A stretch of 31,697 nt of DNA from Tannerella sp. (GTDB taxonomy: Bacteria > Bacteroidota > Bacteroidia > Bacteroidales > Tannerellaceae): assembly GCA_031283785.1 (NCBI GenBank), contig JAITBC010000335.1, positions 1 to 31,697 of the forward strand. Reading direction: 5' to 3'. A model generated the notes under the pieces. It had not been told where the DNA came from and searched no databases. It saw only the letters and a program-made list of their open reading frames with translations. This document shows positions 9,248 through 17,374 of this stretch, one piece after another; the stretch's first letter is position 1, and every line of letters starts with the position of its first letter. The translations under genes were made by a program, and so were the position numbers.

Positions 9248-10340
9248 ATGAAAAGCAGAAGAAAATTTACGGATGTTGCAGGCGTCATTGAGGCAAAAGC
9301 GGTATGGGAAGCTATGCGGAAACGAATCCATACAGGAGCAGGGTGCATGTGCTGTCTCCTGTCCTGCCTGTGTTCGGTCGCTTCCTTTGCACAATATAAC
9401 GTACAGGGACAATATTTTTATAAAAAGGCCTATACCCGGGAAGTGATGCCCACATTTGCTTCCGTATCGGGGAAACTGCCCGAACCCATCATGGAAGAAC
9501 ATCCGCTGTGGATTAAGACTTATATACAGCCGTTTAGGGTACGACGCACTTCTTTCCTCCGATAAGAATCAGGATGACATCTGTGAAAAAACGCCTGTCA
9601 CCTACGTCGGAAGGGATGTTCCCGTACCCAATCCGCTGGTCACGCTTGACGGGCTGAATCATCCGGTTCTGGCATGGGCCGAATGGGAAAATTTCAGGCT
9701 TACCGGAAACAGAACACGTTTGCAGCAGGTGTACCTTCCTTTAGTAAAATATTATGAAGCATTTCAGAGATACCTCCGCCAGGGGAACGGTCTGTATATG
9801 ACAGACCATGCGAGCATGGATAATTCTCCACGCAACAAACAATTGAAAGGCGGAGGCACAGGCGTCGATATATCCTGTGAAATGGCGCTGTTTGCCAATT
9901 GTCTGGCAGATATGGCGACCGTGCTGCAAAAACAGGGCGATGCCTTGAGATATCAGGCGGAGGCCGATATGCTGAAAAATGCCGTTAACAAATTCATGTG
10001 GGATCCGGCGACCGGTTTTTATTATGACTTGACGTTGGATGGCCGGCATGTAAAAATCAAAACGATTGCCGCATTTTGGAGTCTGGTGGCGGAAGTGGCA
10101 ACGGTAGAACAGGCTGAACACCTGGTGGCGCAACTGAATAATCCGCTTACTTTCGGACGGAAAAACAAAGCGCCGACACTCGCCGCCGATGAAGAGGGAT
10201 ATGAATCGATGGGCGGTTACTGGAGGGGCGCCGTATGGGCGCCAACCACAGCTATGATTGTTGCCGGACTTGAAAAAAACGGCTATGGGGATTTTGCCCG
10301 CCAAATAGCCATCAATCACCTTGAGTTAGTCGCAAATGTG
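9248..10340 (+). pseudogene. Decayed GH63-type glycosidase gene with an internal deletion and no 3' end
   Basis: Two frames carry pieces of one protein. The first (9248 to about 9523) has a signal-like N-terminus and then YKKAYTREVMPTFASV and LPEPIMEEHPLWIKTY. The second (about 9525-10340) begins YSRLGYD and continues with TLDGLNHPVLAWAEWE, LYMTDHASMDNSPRN, GGGTGVDISCEMALFA and GYWRGAVWAPTTAMIVAGLE. These blocks come in the order expected for GH63-like glucosidases, but from memory of the family about 100 residues between the first and second pieces are absent. The frame changes at 9521-9527, and the first frame stops at 9565. After LELVANV at about 10340 homology ends, so the usual C-terminal segment with the WENY-type catalytic Glu is lost. 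The Asp in the SMDNSPR block is kept. A functional product is very unlikely. Confidence 0.8.
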
Positions 10341-10939
10341 TTGTCGTCATTAGTGTCGGTTTTCGAATCAGACGGATCTAAATCCTTCAGTGCAACGCGC
10401 ATCCTCTTCATCGCCCGTGTGAGTTGCGTGCGTACCGTATTTATAGAAATATTTAATTTGTCGGCTACTTCCTGATATGATAAACCGTCCATTTTGTGAA
10501 GTGTAAAAATCTTGCGACATTGGGCAGGCAACGTCTGGAGGGCTTTTTCTATCCGTTCGTTCAATTCTTTTTCTATGATATCGCTCAGCGGCGTATTGGC
10601 GTTTTCGGGGTTCAGCAGGTCCATGTGCGTCAACCGATACTCTGTTTTTTCGCGGTAGCGTTCCTCCACCTCGGCGTGTTTCAGGAAATTGAGCGCATCA
10701 TGACGTACGGCAGACACAATATAGGATTCAATTGCGGTGTGAATTTGAAGTTGTTCGCGTTTTTCCCAGAGTCTGACAAACATGCTGCAAACAATATCTT
10801 CCGCATCCAGCCCATTGCCTATAATATTTTCCGCATAGATGCACAAGTGTTTATAATGAGCACGAAACAGTCGTTCAAACTCCCGCGTGTCGCCCCGTTT
10901 TATTTTTTCGACGGAAATGTGTTGTTCTATGTGAATCAT
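10316..10939 (-). CDS. ECF sigma factor of the Bacteroidetes FecI-like group
   Basis: This roughly 207-residue sigma-70 family factor has region 2 (FERLFRAHYKHLCIYAENII, then DAEDIVCSMFVRLWE) and region 4 (LPAQCRKIFTLHKMDGLSY, QEVADKLNISINTVRTQL). It should direct RNA polymerase to the susCD locus when released by FecR. The start is the ATG at 10939. A GTG nine bases upstream lies within a likely -7 promoter box and is less plausible. The last seven codons and the stop (10316-10339) are antisense to the end of the GH63 remnant, so the present C-terminus looks like a by-product of the deletion. Region 4 is intact, so the factor may still work. Confidence 0.92.
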   Translation of the reverse strand: MIHIEQHISVEKIKRGDTREFERLFRAHYKHLCIYAENIIGNGLDAEDIVCSMFVRLWEKREQLQIHTAIESYIVSAVRHDALNFLKHAEVEERYREKTEYRLTHMDLLNPENANTPLSDIIEKELNERIEKALQTLPAQCRKIFTLHKMDGLSYQEVADKLNISINTVRTQLTRAMKRMRVALKDLDPSDSKTDTNDDNTFATNSR

Positions 10940-10947
10940 AATAGACA

Positions 10948-10977
10948 CAAATGTATAAATATTCCATACATAAACAA
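10948..10977 (-). promoter_or_regulatory. Possible proximal promoter of the sigma gene
   Basis: On the minus strand TTG (10975-10977), 19 nt and TACATTTG (10948-10955) match the promoter pattern. Transcription would begin around 10941, only about two bases before the ATG at 10939, giving a nearly leaderless mRNA. The more distal promoter at 11024-11056 may be the main one. Confidence 0.4.
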
Positions 10978-11002
10978 CAGGGAAAAAGTTGATTTATGTT
11001 AT

Positions 11003-11022
11003 CGGAAAAACTGAAATTTCCG
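11003..11022. repeat. Small inverted repeat at the start of the sigma-gene leader
   Basis: CGGAAA (11003-11008) and TTTCCG (11017-11022) form six pairs around an 8-nt spacer. It overlaps the predicted transcription start of the distal sigma promoter, so it could be an operator or a 5' hairpin. No further evidence. Confidence 0.3.
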
Positions 11023-11023
11023 A

Positions 11024-11056
11024 CAAAGTTAGCATTAAATTTTTAGATTATACAAA
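11024..11056 (-). promoter_or_regulatory. Likely distal promoter of the ECF sigma gene
   Basis: On the minus strand TTTG (11053-11056), 21 nt and TAACTTTG (11024-11031) match the Bacteroidetes promoter. The leader to the ATG at 10939 would be about 78 nt. It is divergent from the biotin operon promoter at 11162-11193. Confidence 0.55.
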
Positions 11057-11115
11057 CAAATAAAATGTCAGGTAAAATTTATTGAAGAAATATACATAAA
11101 AAAATTGGTATTTCA

Positions 11116-11133
11116 AATGTTCGGGCAAACATT
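11116..11133. repeat. Inverted repeat upstream of the biotin operon, possible operator
   Basis: AATGTT and AACATT arms are separated by CGGGCA, 28 nt before the -33 element of the biotin promoter. A biotin-responsive repressor site would be expected somewhere here. The repeat does not match the classical BirA operator, so the assignment is only a possibility. Confidence 0.3.
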
Positions 11134-11161
11134 GTCGTGGAATAAAAAAATCAGGGCAAAT

Positions 11162-11193
11162 TTTGCATGTTACCGTAAAGAGACATATCTTTG
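11162..11193 (+). promoter_or_regulatory. Promoter of the biotin operon
   Basis: TTTG (11162-11165), 20 nt and TATCTTTG (11186-11193) match the Bacteroidetes consensus at both elements. The predicted start near 11200 lies about 14 nt before the ATG at 11214, which also rules out the upstream in-frame ATG at 11163 as the true start. Confidence 0.75.
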
Positions 11194-11213
11194 CAACCGC
11201 ATACAGGAATCAA

Positions 11214-11555
11214 ATGAAGAAGGTAATAAAAGTGCAACAGCCGGTTATTTATTTTCGCCGTTGGTCGCGGAAAGGATATGCTGTGTTTTGCAGTATAGGC
11301 CGTTGCGTATCGGTCAGGCAGCTTAGAAAGAATGTGGCCGAGGCTTCTTTAAAGAAACAGAAATCTGCGTTGGCGGTATGTCTTTGGAAATCAACCGGAG
11401 GGTTTGATATCGACATAGAGGGTGAGGCGGAACCGGATTTGCCGGATATCTGCTCTCAATTGTTATCTATGTCGATACATCCGCAGGCAACGACCGAAGT
11501 TTGTGGCAGCGTTTATTTTGTATTAAGGGAATCGGAGGATAAGATAGCCGGTTAG
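11214..11555 (+). CDS. Uncharacterised 113-residue cysteine-containing protein, first gene of the biotin operon
   Basis: I do not recognise a characterised family. The protein starts at the ATG at 11214, just below a good promoter; the preceding in-frame ATG lies inside the promoter. The N-terminal 50 residues are strongly basic and contain VIYFRRWSRKGYAVFCSIGR. I recall similar RKGYAVF-type starts in other short Bacteroidales proteins, but cannot confirm it here. The C-terminal half is acidic (FDIDIEGEAEPDLPDICSQL). There are five cysteines, at 26, 31, 56, 80 and 97, and no signal peptide or membrane span. It lies 90 nt before bioBA on the same strand, so a role in biotin synthesis or its control (for example cluster or sulfur supply for BioB) is possible but inferred from position only. 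Confidence 0.7.
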   Translation: MKKVIKVQQPVIYFRRWSRKGYAVFCSIGRCVSVRQLRKNVAEASLKKQKSALAVCLWKSTGGFDIDIEGEAEPDLPDICSQLLSMSIHPQATTEVCGSVYFVLRESEDKIAG

Positions 11556-11584
11556 ATGCAGTAGTGTGTCTTTCCGGCTTTTTG
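11546..11584 (+). terminator. Possible attenuator hairpin between the small gene and bioBA
   Basis: AGCCGG (11546-11551) and CCGGCT (11574-11579) can form a six-pair stem with a 22-nt loop, followed by TTTTTG. It overlaps the stop of the small gene. A weak terminator here would make the biotin genes depend on read-through. The stem is short for a strong terminator. Confidence 0.4.
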
Positions 11585-11645
11585 TTTGTCGATCGCTTAA
11601 ATGCACAGAGAGTGAGTATGTCTTATTTATAAAATGATAGTATAA

Positions 11646-13922
11646 ATGGTAAATGAAATTAGAAAACGGATATTGGCGGGAGGTGAAATAACTCCGGAAG
11701 AGGCTTTGGATGTAGCGTTGCATGCGGAGAAAGAAGAATTGTATGAAGCGGCGCATGAGATAACGGTCCGGATGTCCTCGAAGAAGTTTGATATGTGTTC
11801 CATTATTAATGCAAAGTCGGGACGTTGTCCGGAAAACTGTAAATGGTGTGCACAGTCCGCTCATTATAAAACGTCGGCCGACGTCTATGATGTAGTAGAA
11901 AGGGAGAACTGTTTTCATCAGGCGCGGTATAACGAACAACAGGGCGTTCACCGTTTCGGTATGGTGATAAGCGGACGGAAGCCTAATCGGCAGAACATGA
12001 AGAAACTGTGCGATAATATGCGATATATAAAAAGGCGTTCGTCCATTCAGTTGTGCGCTTCTTTGGGTTTGCTGAATGAAGAAGAACTGCGTCAGATAAA
12101 AGAAGCCGGCGTGAATCGTTACCATTGTAATCTGGAAACGGCGCCTTCTTATTTCTCCAAAGTATGTACCACTCATACGATACAGGAAAAGATGGAGACG
12201 ATAAAAACCGCCCAGAAGATCGGACTGCAGGTCTGCAGCGGCGGTATTATCGGCATGGGTGAAAGCCTGGAGCAACGTATAGAATTTGCCTTTGCCCTGA
12301 AAAAATTCGATATACAGTCGATCCCAATCAATATCCTGCAGCCTATACCGGGTACTCCGCTGGAGAATACGACGCCACTGACCGAAGAAGAGGTGTTAAC
12401 GGCCATCGCCCTCTTTCGCTTTATTAATCCGATCGCTTCCCTTCGCTTTGCCGGAGGCAGGGCGCAACTGTCGAAAGCAGCTGTAGAGAAAGCCTTGTAT
12501 ATCGGCATCAACTCGGCAACTGTCGGCGATTTGTTGACTACGGTAGGCTCTAAAGTGGAGGAAGACAAACGACTGATCGAAAAATATTATCCTGCCGACA
12601 CCTTTGATAAGGAACATTTATGGCATCCCTATTCTTCGGCTACCCGTCCGCTGCCGGCGTATAAAGTGAAACGTGCGAAAGGTTGTGTGATAGAGCTGGA
12701 AGAAGGCGCTTTGCTGATTGACGGGATGTCGTCGTGGTGGTGCGCTGTGCACGGATATAATCATCCGGAGCTTAATAATGCGGCTAAATTGCAGATTGAC
12801 AGGATGTCGCATGTGATGTTCGGAGGGTTAACCCACGACCCGGCGATCCGTTTGGGGAAATTGCTGTTAAGCATAGCGCCTTCGTCCTTGCAGAAAATTT
12901 TCTATGCGGATTCCGGCTCGGTAGCTGTTGAGGTGGCATTGAAAATGGCCGTACAATACTGGTTTGCCAAAGGAAAAAAGGAAAAGACGAATTTCGTGAC
13001 TGTTCGCTCAGGTTATCACGGCGATACGTGGAATGCCATGTCTGTTTGCGACCCCGTCACAGGTATGCACCGCATATTCGGCCATTCGTTGCCGGCACGT
13101 TATTTCGTGCCGTCTCCTTCCGTCGGATTTTATGACGAATGGGATGAAAGCGATATTTTGCCGATAAAGGAGATGATAGCGTCGCATAAGGATGAACTGG
13201 CGGCTGTGATTCTGGAGCCGATCGTACAGGGGGCGGGAGGGATGCGCTTTTATCATCCCGAATATCTGAGGCAGGTAGCCGCTCTATGCAAAACGCATAA
13301 CCTGTTGTTAATATTTGACGAGATAGCGACGGGATTCGGACGTACAGGGAAACTGTTTGCCTGTGAACATGCCGGAGTGGAACCGGATATTATGTGTGTC
13401 GGTAAAGCCATGACGGGCGGTTATTTGACATTATCAGCCGTACTGACGAATGATAATGTGGCCGATACGATATCAAACGGTGAGCCGGGCATATTCATGC
13501 ATGGCCCGACATTTATGGGGAATCCGCTGGCCTGCGCCGTAGCTTGCGCTTCCATCGAATTATTGCTTTCGGATGATTATCAGTGGGAACAAAAGGTGAA
13601 AAAGATAGAAGCGCAACTTAAAGAGGAACTGGCGCCGGCTTACGTCCTCCCGCAAGTGGAAGATGTGCGCGTATTAGGCGCTATCGGCGTCGTCGAATTG
13701 AAAGAGCCTGCGGATGTGGCTTTTATGCAACGGATGTTTGTGAGAGAAGGAGTATGGGTGCGGCCTTTCGGACGATTGGTATATATTATGCCGCCTTTTA
13801 TTATCGAACCGGAACAGTTGACGAAACTGACACATTCCCTCGTTAAAGTCATAAGCGGGTTAAAAGCGGATATGGAAACGGAAGCCGTGTATGAATCGGA
13901 GGTTATAAGCGAATTGGCATGA
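11646..13922 (+). CDS. bioBA: Fused biotin synthase and DAPA aminotransferase (BioB-BioA)
   Basis: This single 758-residue protein carries two steps of biotin synthesis. Residues 1 to about 315 are BioB, the radical-SAM enzyme that inserts sulfur into dethiobiotin. The 4Fe-4S cysteines are C61, C65 and C68 ([10 protein letters not shown]). C137, C197 ([11 protein letters not shown]) and R267 match classical BioB positions. The position of the remaining classical cysteine (E. coli C97) appears to be Gly in RFGMV, and C161 (RYHCNLET) and C174 (KVCTTHT) are extra. Residues about 320-745 are BioA, the PLP aminotransferase that makes 7,8-diaminopelargonic acid: [12 protein letters not shown] start, [16 protein letters not shown]558 in [12 protein letters not shown] and the PLP lysine K587 in CVGKAMTGG. 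The two domains join with almost no linker. The stop overlaps the bioF start by four bases. Confidence 0.96.
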   Translation: MVNEIRKRILAGGEITPEEALDVALHAEKEELYEAAHEITVRMSSKKFDMCSIINAKSGRCPENCKWCAQSAHYKTSADVYDVVERENCFHQARYNEQQGVHRFGMVISGRKPNRQNMKKLCDNMRYIKRRSSIQLCASLGLLNEEELRQIKEAGVNRYHCNLETAPSYFSKVCTTHTIQEKMETIKTAQKIGLQVCSGGIIGMGESLEQRIEFAFALKKFDIQSIPINILQPIPGTPLENTTPLTEEEVLTAIALFRFINPIASLRFAGGRAQLSKAAVEKALYIGINSATVGDLLTTVGSKVEEDKRLIEKYYPADTFDKEHLWHPYSSATRPLPAYKVKRAKGCVIELEEGALLIDGMSSWWCAVHGYNHPELNNAAKLQIDRMSHVMFGGLTHDPAIRLGKLLLSIAPSSLQKIFYADSGSVAVEVALKMAVQYWFAKGKKEKTNFVTVRSGYHGDTWNAMSVCDPVTGMHRIFGHSLPARYFVPSPSVGFYDEWDESDILPIKEMIASHKDELAAVILEPIVQGAGGMRFYHPEYLRQVAALCKTHNLLLIFDEIATGFGRTGKLFACEHAGVEPDIMCVGKAMTGGYLTLSAVLTNDNVADTISNGEPGIFMHGPTFMGNPLACAVACASIELLLSDDYQWEQKVKKIEAQLKEELAPAYVLPQVEDVRVLGAIGVVELKEPADVAFMQRMFVREGVWVRPFGRLVYIMPPFIIEPEQLTKLTHSLVKVISGLKADMETEAVYESEVISELA

Positions 13923-15079
13923 TGGAGCAGGACTTGTTGCAGTCATACAGGGATGAATTGAGGCAAGTGGAAGAAAAAAGTAATTTGCGCAGCCTCCCGG
14001 AGATTATTCACCGGGAAAGGGACGTTATCCTGCGGGGCCGGCAAATGCTTAACCTCTCGTCGAACGATTATTTGGGACTTGCCTCCGATATTTCATTGAG
14101 AAAGGCATTTCTGGGAAGTCTTACTCCCGAAAGTTTTCTCACCTCATCATCATCTTCCCGATTGCTGACAGGTAATTTCGAAGCTTACAGAGACCTGGAA
14201 AACCTGCTTTGCCGGCTGTTTGGGGCGGAAAGCAGCCTGGTTTTTAACAGCGGCTACCATATGAATACGGGGATATTGCCGGCCGTCTGCAACAACCGGA
14301 CGCTGATATTGGCGGATAAATTGGTACATGCCAGCCTGATTGACGGGATACGTTTGTCGAAAGCCGTATTTACCCGTTACCGGCATAATGATTTTGAACA
14401 GCTGGAGGCATTGCTCCGGAAGAATCAAGCGGACTACGAGCGGATTATCATTGTGACGGAAAGTATCTTCAGTATGGATGGCGACGAAGCGGATCTTCGC
14501 CGGTTGACCGCACTGAAGAACATGTATCCCCATGTGATGTTGTATGTCGACGAGGCTCATGCCGTCGGAGTGAGGGGCGAGAAAGGACTTGGATGCGCCG
14601 AAGAACAGGGATGTATCGCTGATATTGATTTTCTGACCGGGACGTTTGGTAAAGCATTGGCCTCCGTAGGCGGATATATCATTTGTAACAGAGTGATACG
14701 CGACTGTCTGGTAAATAAAATGAGGACATTGATTTTTACGACGGCGCTTCCTCCGGTCAACCTGATGTGGACGCGTTTTATAATGGAGCGCATGGAAAGT
14801 TTTACGGATAAACGTAATTATCTGAAAACTATGGGTCGCCGTCTAAAGGGGCAACTTGTGGCAAAAGGGTATGAATGTCCTTCTACCAGTCAGATCATTC
14901 CGGTGATGATCGGCGAGAGCGGGAGAGCTGTATTGAGGGCCGAAGACATGCAACGGAAAGGTTTTTATATGTTGCCCGTTCGTCCGCCTACGGTACCTGA
15001 AGGGACTTCGCGCATCCGTATTTCATTGACCGCTTCCATCCGGACGGAAGAACTCGAACATCTCATTTCATTATTATGA
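13919..15079 (+). CDS. bioF: 8-amino-7-oxononanoate synthase
   Basis: This 386-residue PLP enzyme of the alpha-oxoamine synthase family condenses pimeloyl-ACP with alanine to give KAPA. Visible motifs are [12 protein letters not shown] (45-56), H137 in [12 protein letters not shown]211 and H214 in [10 protein letters not shown], and the PLP lysine K245 in [14 protein letters not shown]. The length is normal for BioF. The ATG at 13919 overlaps the bioBA stop (ATGA), so translation is probably coupled, and its own stop overlaps the bioG start in the same way. Confidence 0.95.
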   Translation: MMEQDLLQSYRDELRQVEEKSNLRSLPEIIHRERDVILRGRQMLNLSSNDYLGLASDISLRKAFLGSLTPESFLTSSSSSRLLTGNFEAYRDLENLLCRLFGAESSLVFNSGYHMNTGILPAVCNNRTLILADKLVHASLIDGIRLSKAVFTRYRHNDFEQLEALLRKNQADYERIIIVTESIFSMDGDEADLRRLTALKNMYPHVMLYVDEAHAVGVRGEKGLGCAEEQGCIADIDFLTGTFGKALASVGGYIICNRVIRDCLVNKMRTLIFTTALPPVNLMWTRFIMERMESFTDKRNYLKTMGRRLKGQLVAKGYECPSTSQIIPVMIGESGRAVLRAEDMQRKGFYMLPVRPPTVPEGTSRIRISLTASIRTEELEHLISLL

Positions 15080-15804
15080 TTATCAAAAAGATAAATGCAA
15101 AAGAGGATAGGAGGGAAGCCCACCGGTCGCTGCTTCTCTTTTTTTCCGGCTGGGGTATGGACGAACATCCGTTTATGGAATATCTGCCGTTTGACAGGGA
15201 TTGTATGATCTGTTATGATTATCGTTCGCTTGCATTTGACGAATCTTTGCTGGCGCCTTACAGACATATCCGGATCGTAGCATGGTCTATGGGCGTATGG
15301 GCAGCCTCCCGAATTTTATCAGGCCTGCATTCGCGTATCACGGAAAGCATTGCAATTAACGGGACACAGTGGCCTGTGGATGATGAGCGGGGTATTGCAA
15401 AGGCTGTTTTTTACGGGACACTGGAAGGTTTAAACGAAGAGACGCTGCAGAAGTTCCGGCGGAGAATGTGCGGTTCAAAGGATACACTCGGTCGTTTTAT
15501 GGAACATGCCCCCCGGCGGACTGTGGAAAGCCTGCGCGAAGAACTCGAACAGATCGCAGAGTTTTCTTCCGAAAGCCATACGTCGTCTATCGGGAATCAT
15601 TTGCCCTGTGTTCGAAACTATTCTTCGTCCGTTGAAAGTTCTTCATCTTCTTTTGTATGGAATAAGGTATATGTCGGTTTATACGACAAAATATTTCTTC
15701 CGGCCAACCAACGGAAAGCCTGGGAAGGGGAAAACATTATTATGGCGGAATGTGAACATTACCCGTCGACGTTATGGAATGAATTATTCGGTAAGCCTGT
15801 ATGA
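15076..15804 (+). CDS. bioG: Pimeloyl-ACP methyl ester esterase, BioG type
   Basis: This alpha/beta-hydrolase of 242 residues belongs to the DUF452 (BioG) family, the replacement for BioH that releases pimeloyl-ACP from its methyl ester and so ends the BioC-started chain. The oxyanion region is LLLFFSGWGMDEHPF (19-33). The likely triad is S71 in VAWSMGVWAA, D204 in GLYDKIFLP and H228 in ECEHYPSTLW. A serine-rich stretch at about 164-192 lies in the lid region and may be an insertion. It overlaps bioF by four bases and precedes bioC by 60 nt. Confidence 0.9.
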   Translation: MIIKKINAKEDRREAHRSLLLFFSGWGMDEHPFMEYLPFDRDCMICYDYRSLAFDESLLAPYRHIRIVAWSMGVWAASRILSGLHSRITESIAINGTQWPVDDERGIAKAVFYGTLEGLNEETLQKFRRRMCGSKDTLGRFMEHAPRRTVESLREELEQIAEFSSESHTSSIGNHLPCVRNYSSSVESSSSSFVWNKVYVGLYDKIFLPANQRKAWEGENIIMAECEHYPSTLWNELFGKPV

Positions 15805-15864
15805 AAGATATCGGTTTTATGCGAGCCTGTAATGATTTTTTTTTTGCGGGGAAAAAGATAGTTA

Positions 15865-16620
15865 ATGAATAAGATGCTGATTACACGCTGTTTTGCAAAA
15901 GCGGCGGAGAGTTATGAGGAGGAGGCGACCGTGCAGCGGTGTATTGCTTTGAAAATGACTTGTTTGCTCGAAACGTATATTCGCCCCGGATGTTGCCGGA
16001 AAATTCTTGAAATAGGTTGTGGAACAGGCCTTTTTTCGCGTATGTTGGCCGGTAACCTGAAACCGCAGCGGATGTTGCTTAATGATATCTGTCCCGAAAT
16101 GCGCGAACGGTTGAAAGATTTGTTAAGCGATTATGTTCGTTTCGAACCCGGCGATGCGGAAACTTATCTTTTTAGCGGTAAATATGATTTGGTGGCTTCG
16201 TGTTCCGCCGTTCAGTGGCTTAAGGATATTGACGCTTTTTTCTCACGTATTTATCCGTTGTTGACAGCGGATGGGATATTTGCTTTCAGCACTTTCGGAT
16301 GCGACAATATAAAAGAAGTTACTTCGCTGACCGGAAAAGGACTTTCTTATTTTTCACGAGGAGAATTAAGCGATAAACTGTCAGGCCGATATGATGTACT
16401 GTACGCCTCCGAAGAGAAGATATTCAAAAGATTTAAAAGTCCCAAAGACGTCCTTTATCATCTGAAACGCACCGGAGTAACCGGAGTCGATCGGCAGAAA
16501 TGGACAAAAACAAATTTAATTCGATTTTGTGATGATTATAAGGCGCTTTACGGCAATGGCGAAGAAGTTACGCTTACTTATCATCCGATATACGTAATTG
16601 CTAGAAAAAAAGATCGTTAA
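15865..16620 (+). CDS. bioC: Malonyl-ACP O-methyltransferase
   Basis: This SAM-dependent methyltransferase of 251 residues methylates malonyl-ACP so that fatty acid synthesis can build the pimeloyl chain. The SAM-binding motif is ILEIGCGTGLFS (about 47-58), preceded by the typical BioC start (ITRCFAKAAESYEEEATVQ). Downstream, LVASCSAVQWLKDID and FAFSTFGCDNIKEV fit the fold. GGGGAAAAAG lies just before the start. The 60-nt gap after bioG holds a run of ten T residues (15836-15845) but no hairpin, so I do not call a terminator. Confidence 0.93.
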   Translation: MNKMLITRCFAKAAESYEEEATVQRCIALKMTCLLETYIRPGCCRKILEIGCGTGLFSRMLAGNLKPQRMLLNDICPEMRERLKDLLSDYVRFEPGDAETYLFSGKYDLVASCSAVQWLKDIDAFFSRIYPLLTADGIFAFSTFGCDNIKEVTSLTGKGLSYFSRGELSDKLSGRYDVLYASEEKIFKRFKSPKDVLYHLKRTGVTGVDRQKWTKTNLIRFCDDYKALYGNGEEVTLTYHPIYVIARKKDR

Positions 16621-16632
16621 TAAAAATATCGT

Positions 16633-17277
16633 ATGAGACAAAACATATATTTCGTATCGGGAATAGATACGGATGCAGGCAAAAGTTATGCCACCGGGTA
16701 TCTTGCCCGCCGATGGAACGAGCAGGGCATTCGTACAATTACTCAAAAATTTGTTCAAACCGGAAATAGCGGCTGTTCGGAAGATATCGTTCTTCACCGT
16801 AAACTGATGGGGATAGGGTATACGAAAGAAGATGAGGAGATGTTTACCATGCCGGAGATATATTCGTATCCGGCATCGCCGCTTCTGGCCTCCCGGCTTG
16901 ATAACCGTCCGGTTGATTTTGACAAGATTGAACATGCCACCAGGATACTTGGCGAACGTTATGACGCCGTTCTGCTGGAAGGCGCCGGAGGTTTGATGGT
17001 GCCGTTGACGGACGACTGTCTGACAATCGATTACATCGGCGAGAAAGGATATCCGCTTATTCTGGTCACATCCGGTAAGCTTGGCAGTATCAATCATACG
17101 TTGCTTAGCCTTGAAGCGATCGCCGGGAGAGGCCTCGCATTATATATGGTGGCCTATAACCTGTTTCCCGAAAACCGTGACAGAACAATCTGTGACGACA
17201 CAAAACAATATATTGCCGCTTATCTGCGCAGGAACTTCCCGGATACTCAACTGATGGAAGTGCCTGTGCTCAACTGA
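16633..17277 (+). CDS. bioD: Dethiobiotin synthetase
   Basis: This 214-residue ATP-dependent enzyme closes the ureido ring of dethiobiotin from DAPA and carbon dioxide. The P-loop is VSGIDTDAGKSYATG (8-22), followed by K37/T42-type substrate residues in TQKFVQTGN, the LLEGAGGLMVPL block (115-126) and TSGKLGSINHTLLSLEA. Length and order of motifs are standard. It lies 12 nt below bioC and is the last gene of the operon; the next gene is convergent. Confidence 0.95.
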   Translation: MRQNIYFVSGIDTDAGKSYATGYLARRWNEQGIRTITQKFVQTGNSGCSEDIVLHRKLMGIGYTKEDEEMFTMPEIYSYPASPLLASRLDNRPVDFDKIEHATRILGERYDAVLLEGAGGLMVPLTDDCLTIDYIGEKGYPLILVTSGKLGSINHTLLSLEAIAGRGLALYMVAYNLFPENRDRTICDDTKQYIAAYLRRNFPDTQLMEVPVLN

Positions 17278-17314
17278 CCCGGAAACGCCGCTCAACCGAC
17301 CCGGGAAAGACAGA

Positions 17315-17370
17315 GCTTGCCGGGGCTGTTTTGCAAAAAAAACGAGTATACGTAAACGTTCGCGGCAAGC
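17315..17370. repeat. Inverted repeat between convergent bioD and the acyltransferase gene
   Basis: GCTTGCCG (17315-17322) and CGGCAAGC (17363-17370) are perfectly complementary but 40 nt apart. This may be a bidirectional terminator structure or a chance pairing. No clear U-run follows on the plus strand. Confidence 0.35.
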
Positions 17371-17374
17371 GTTG

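Noticed and set aside
9741..10319. A 192-codon minus-strand open frame between sigma and fecR
   Set aside because: It is antisense to the GH63 remnant, whose plus-strand homology is clear.
11163..11213. Upstream in-frame ATG for the small protein before bioBA
   Set aside because: It lies within the promoter, upstream of the predicted transcription start near 11200.
11523..12275. A 250-codon minus-strand open frame opposite bioB
   Set aside because: It lies opposite intact radical-SAM motifs and looks like a by-product of their codon usage.
15836..15845. Run of ten T between bioG and bioC as a terminator
   Set aside because: No stable hairpin precedes it, and bioC and bioD are needed for the same pathway.
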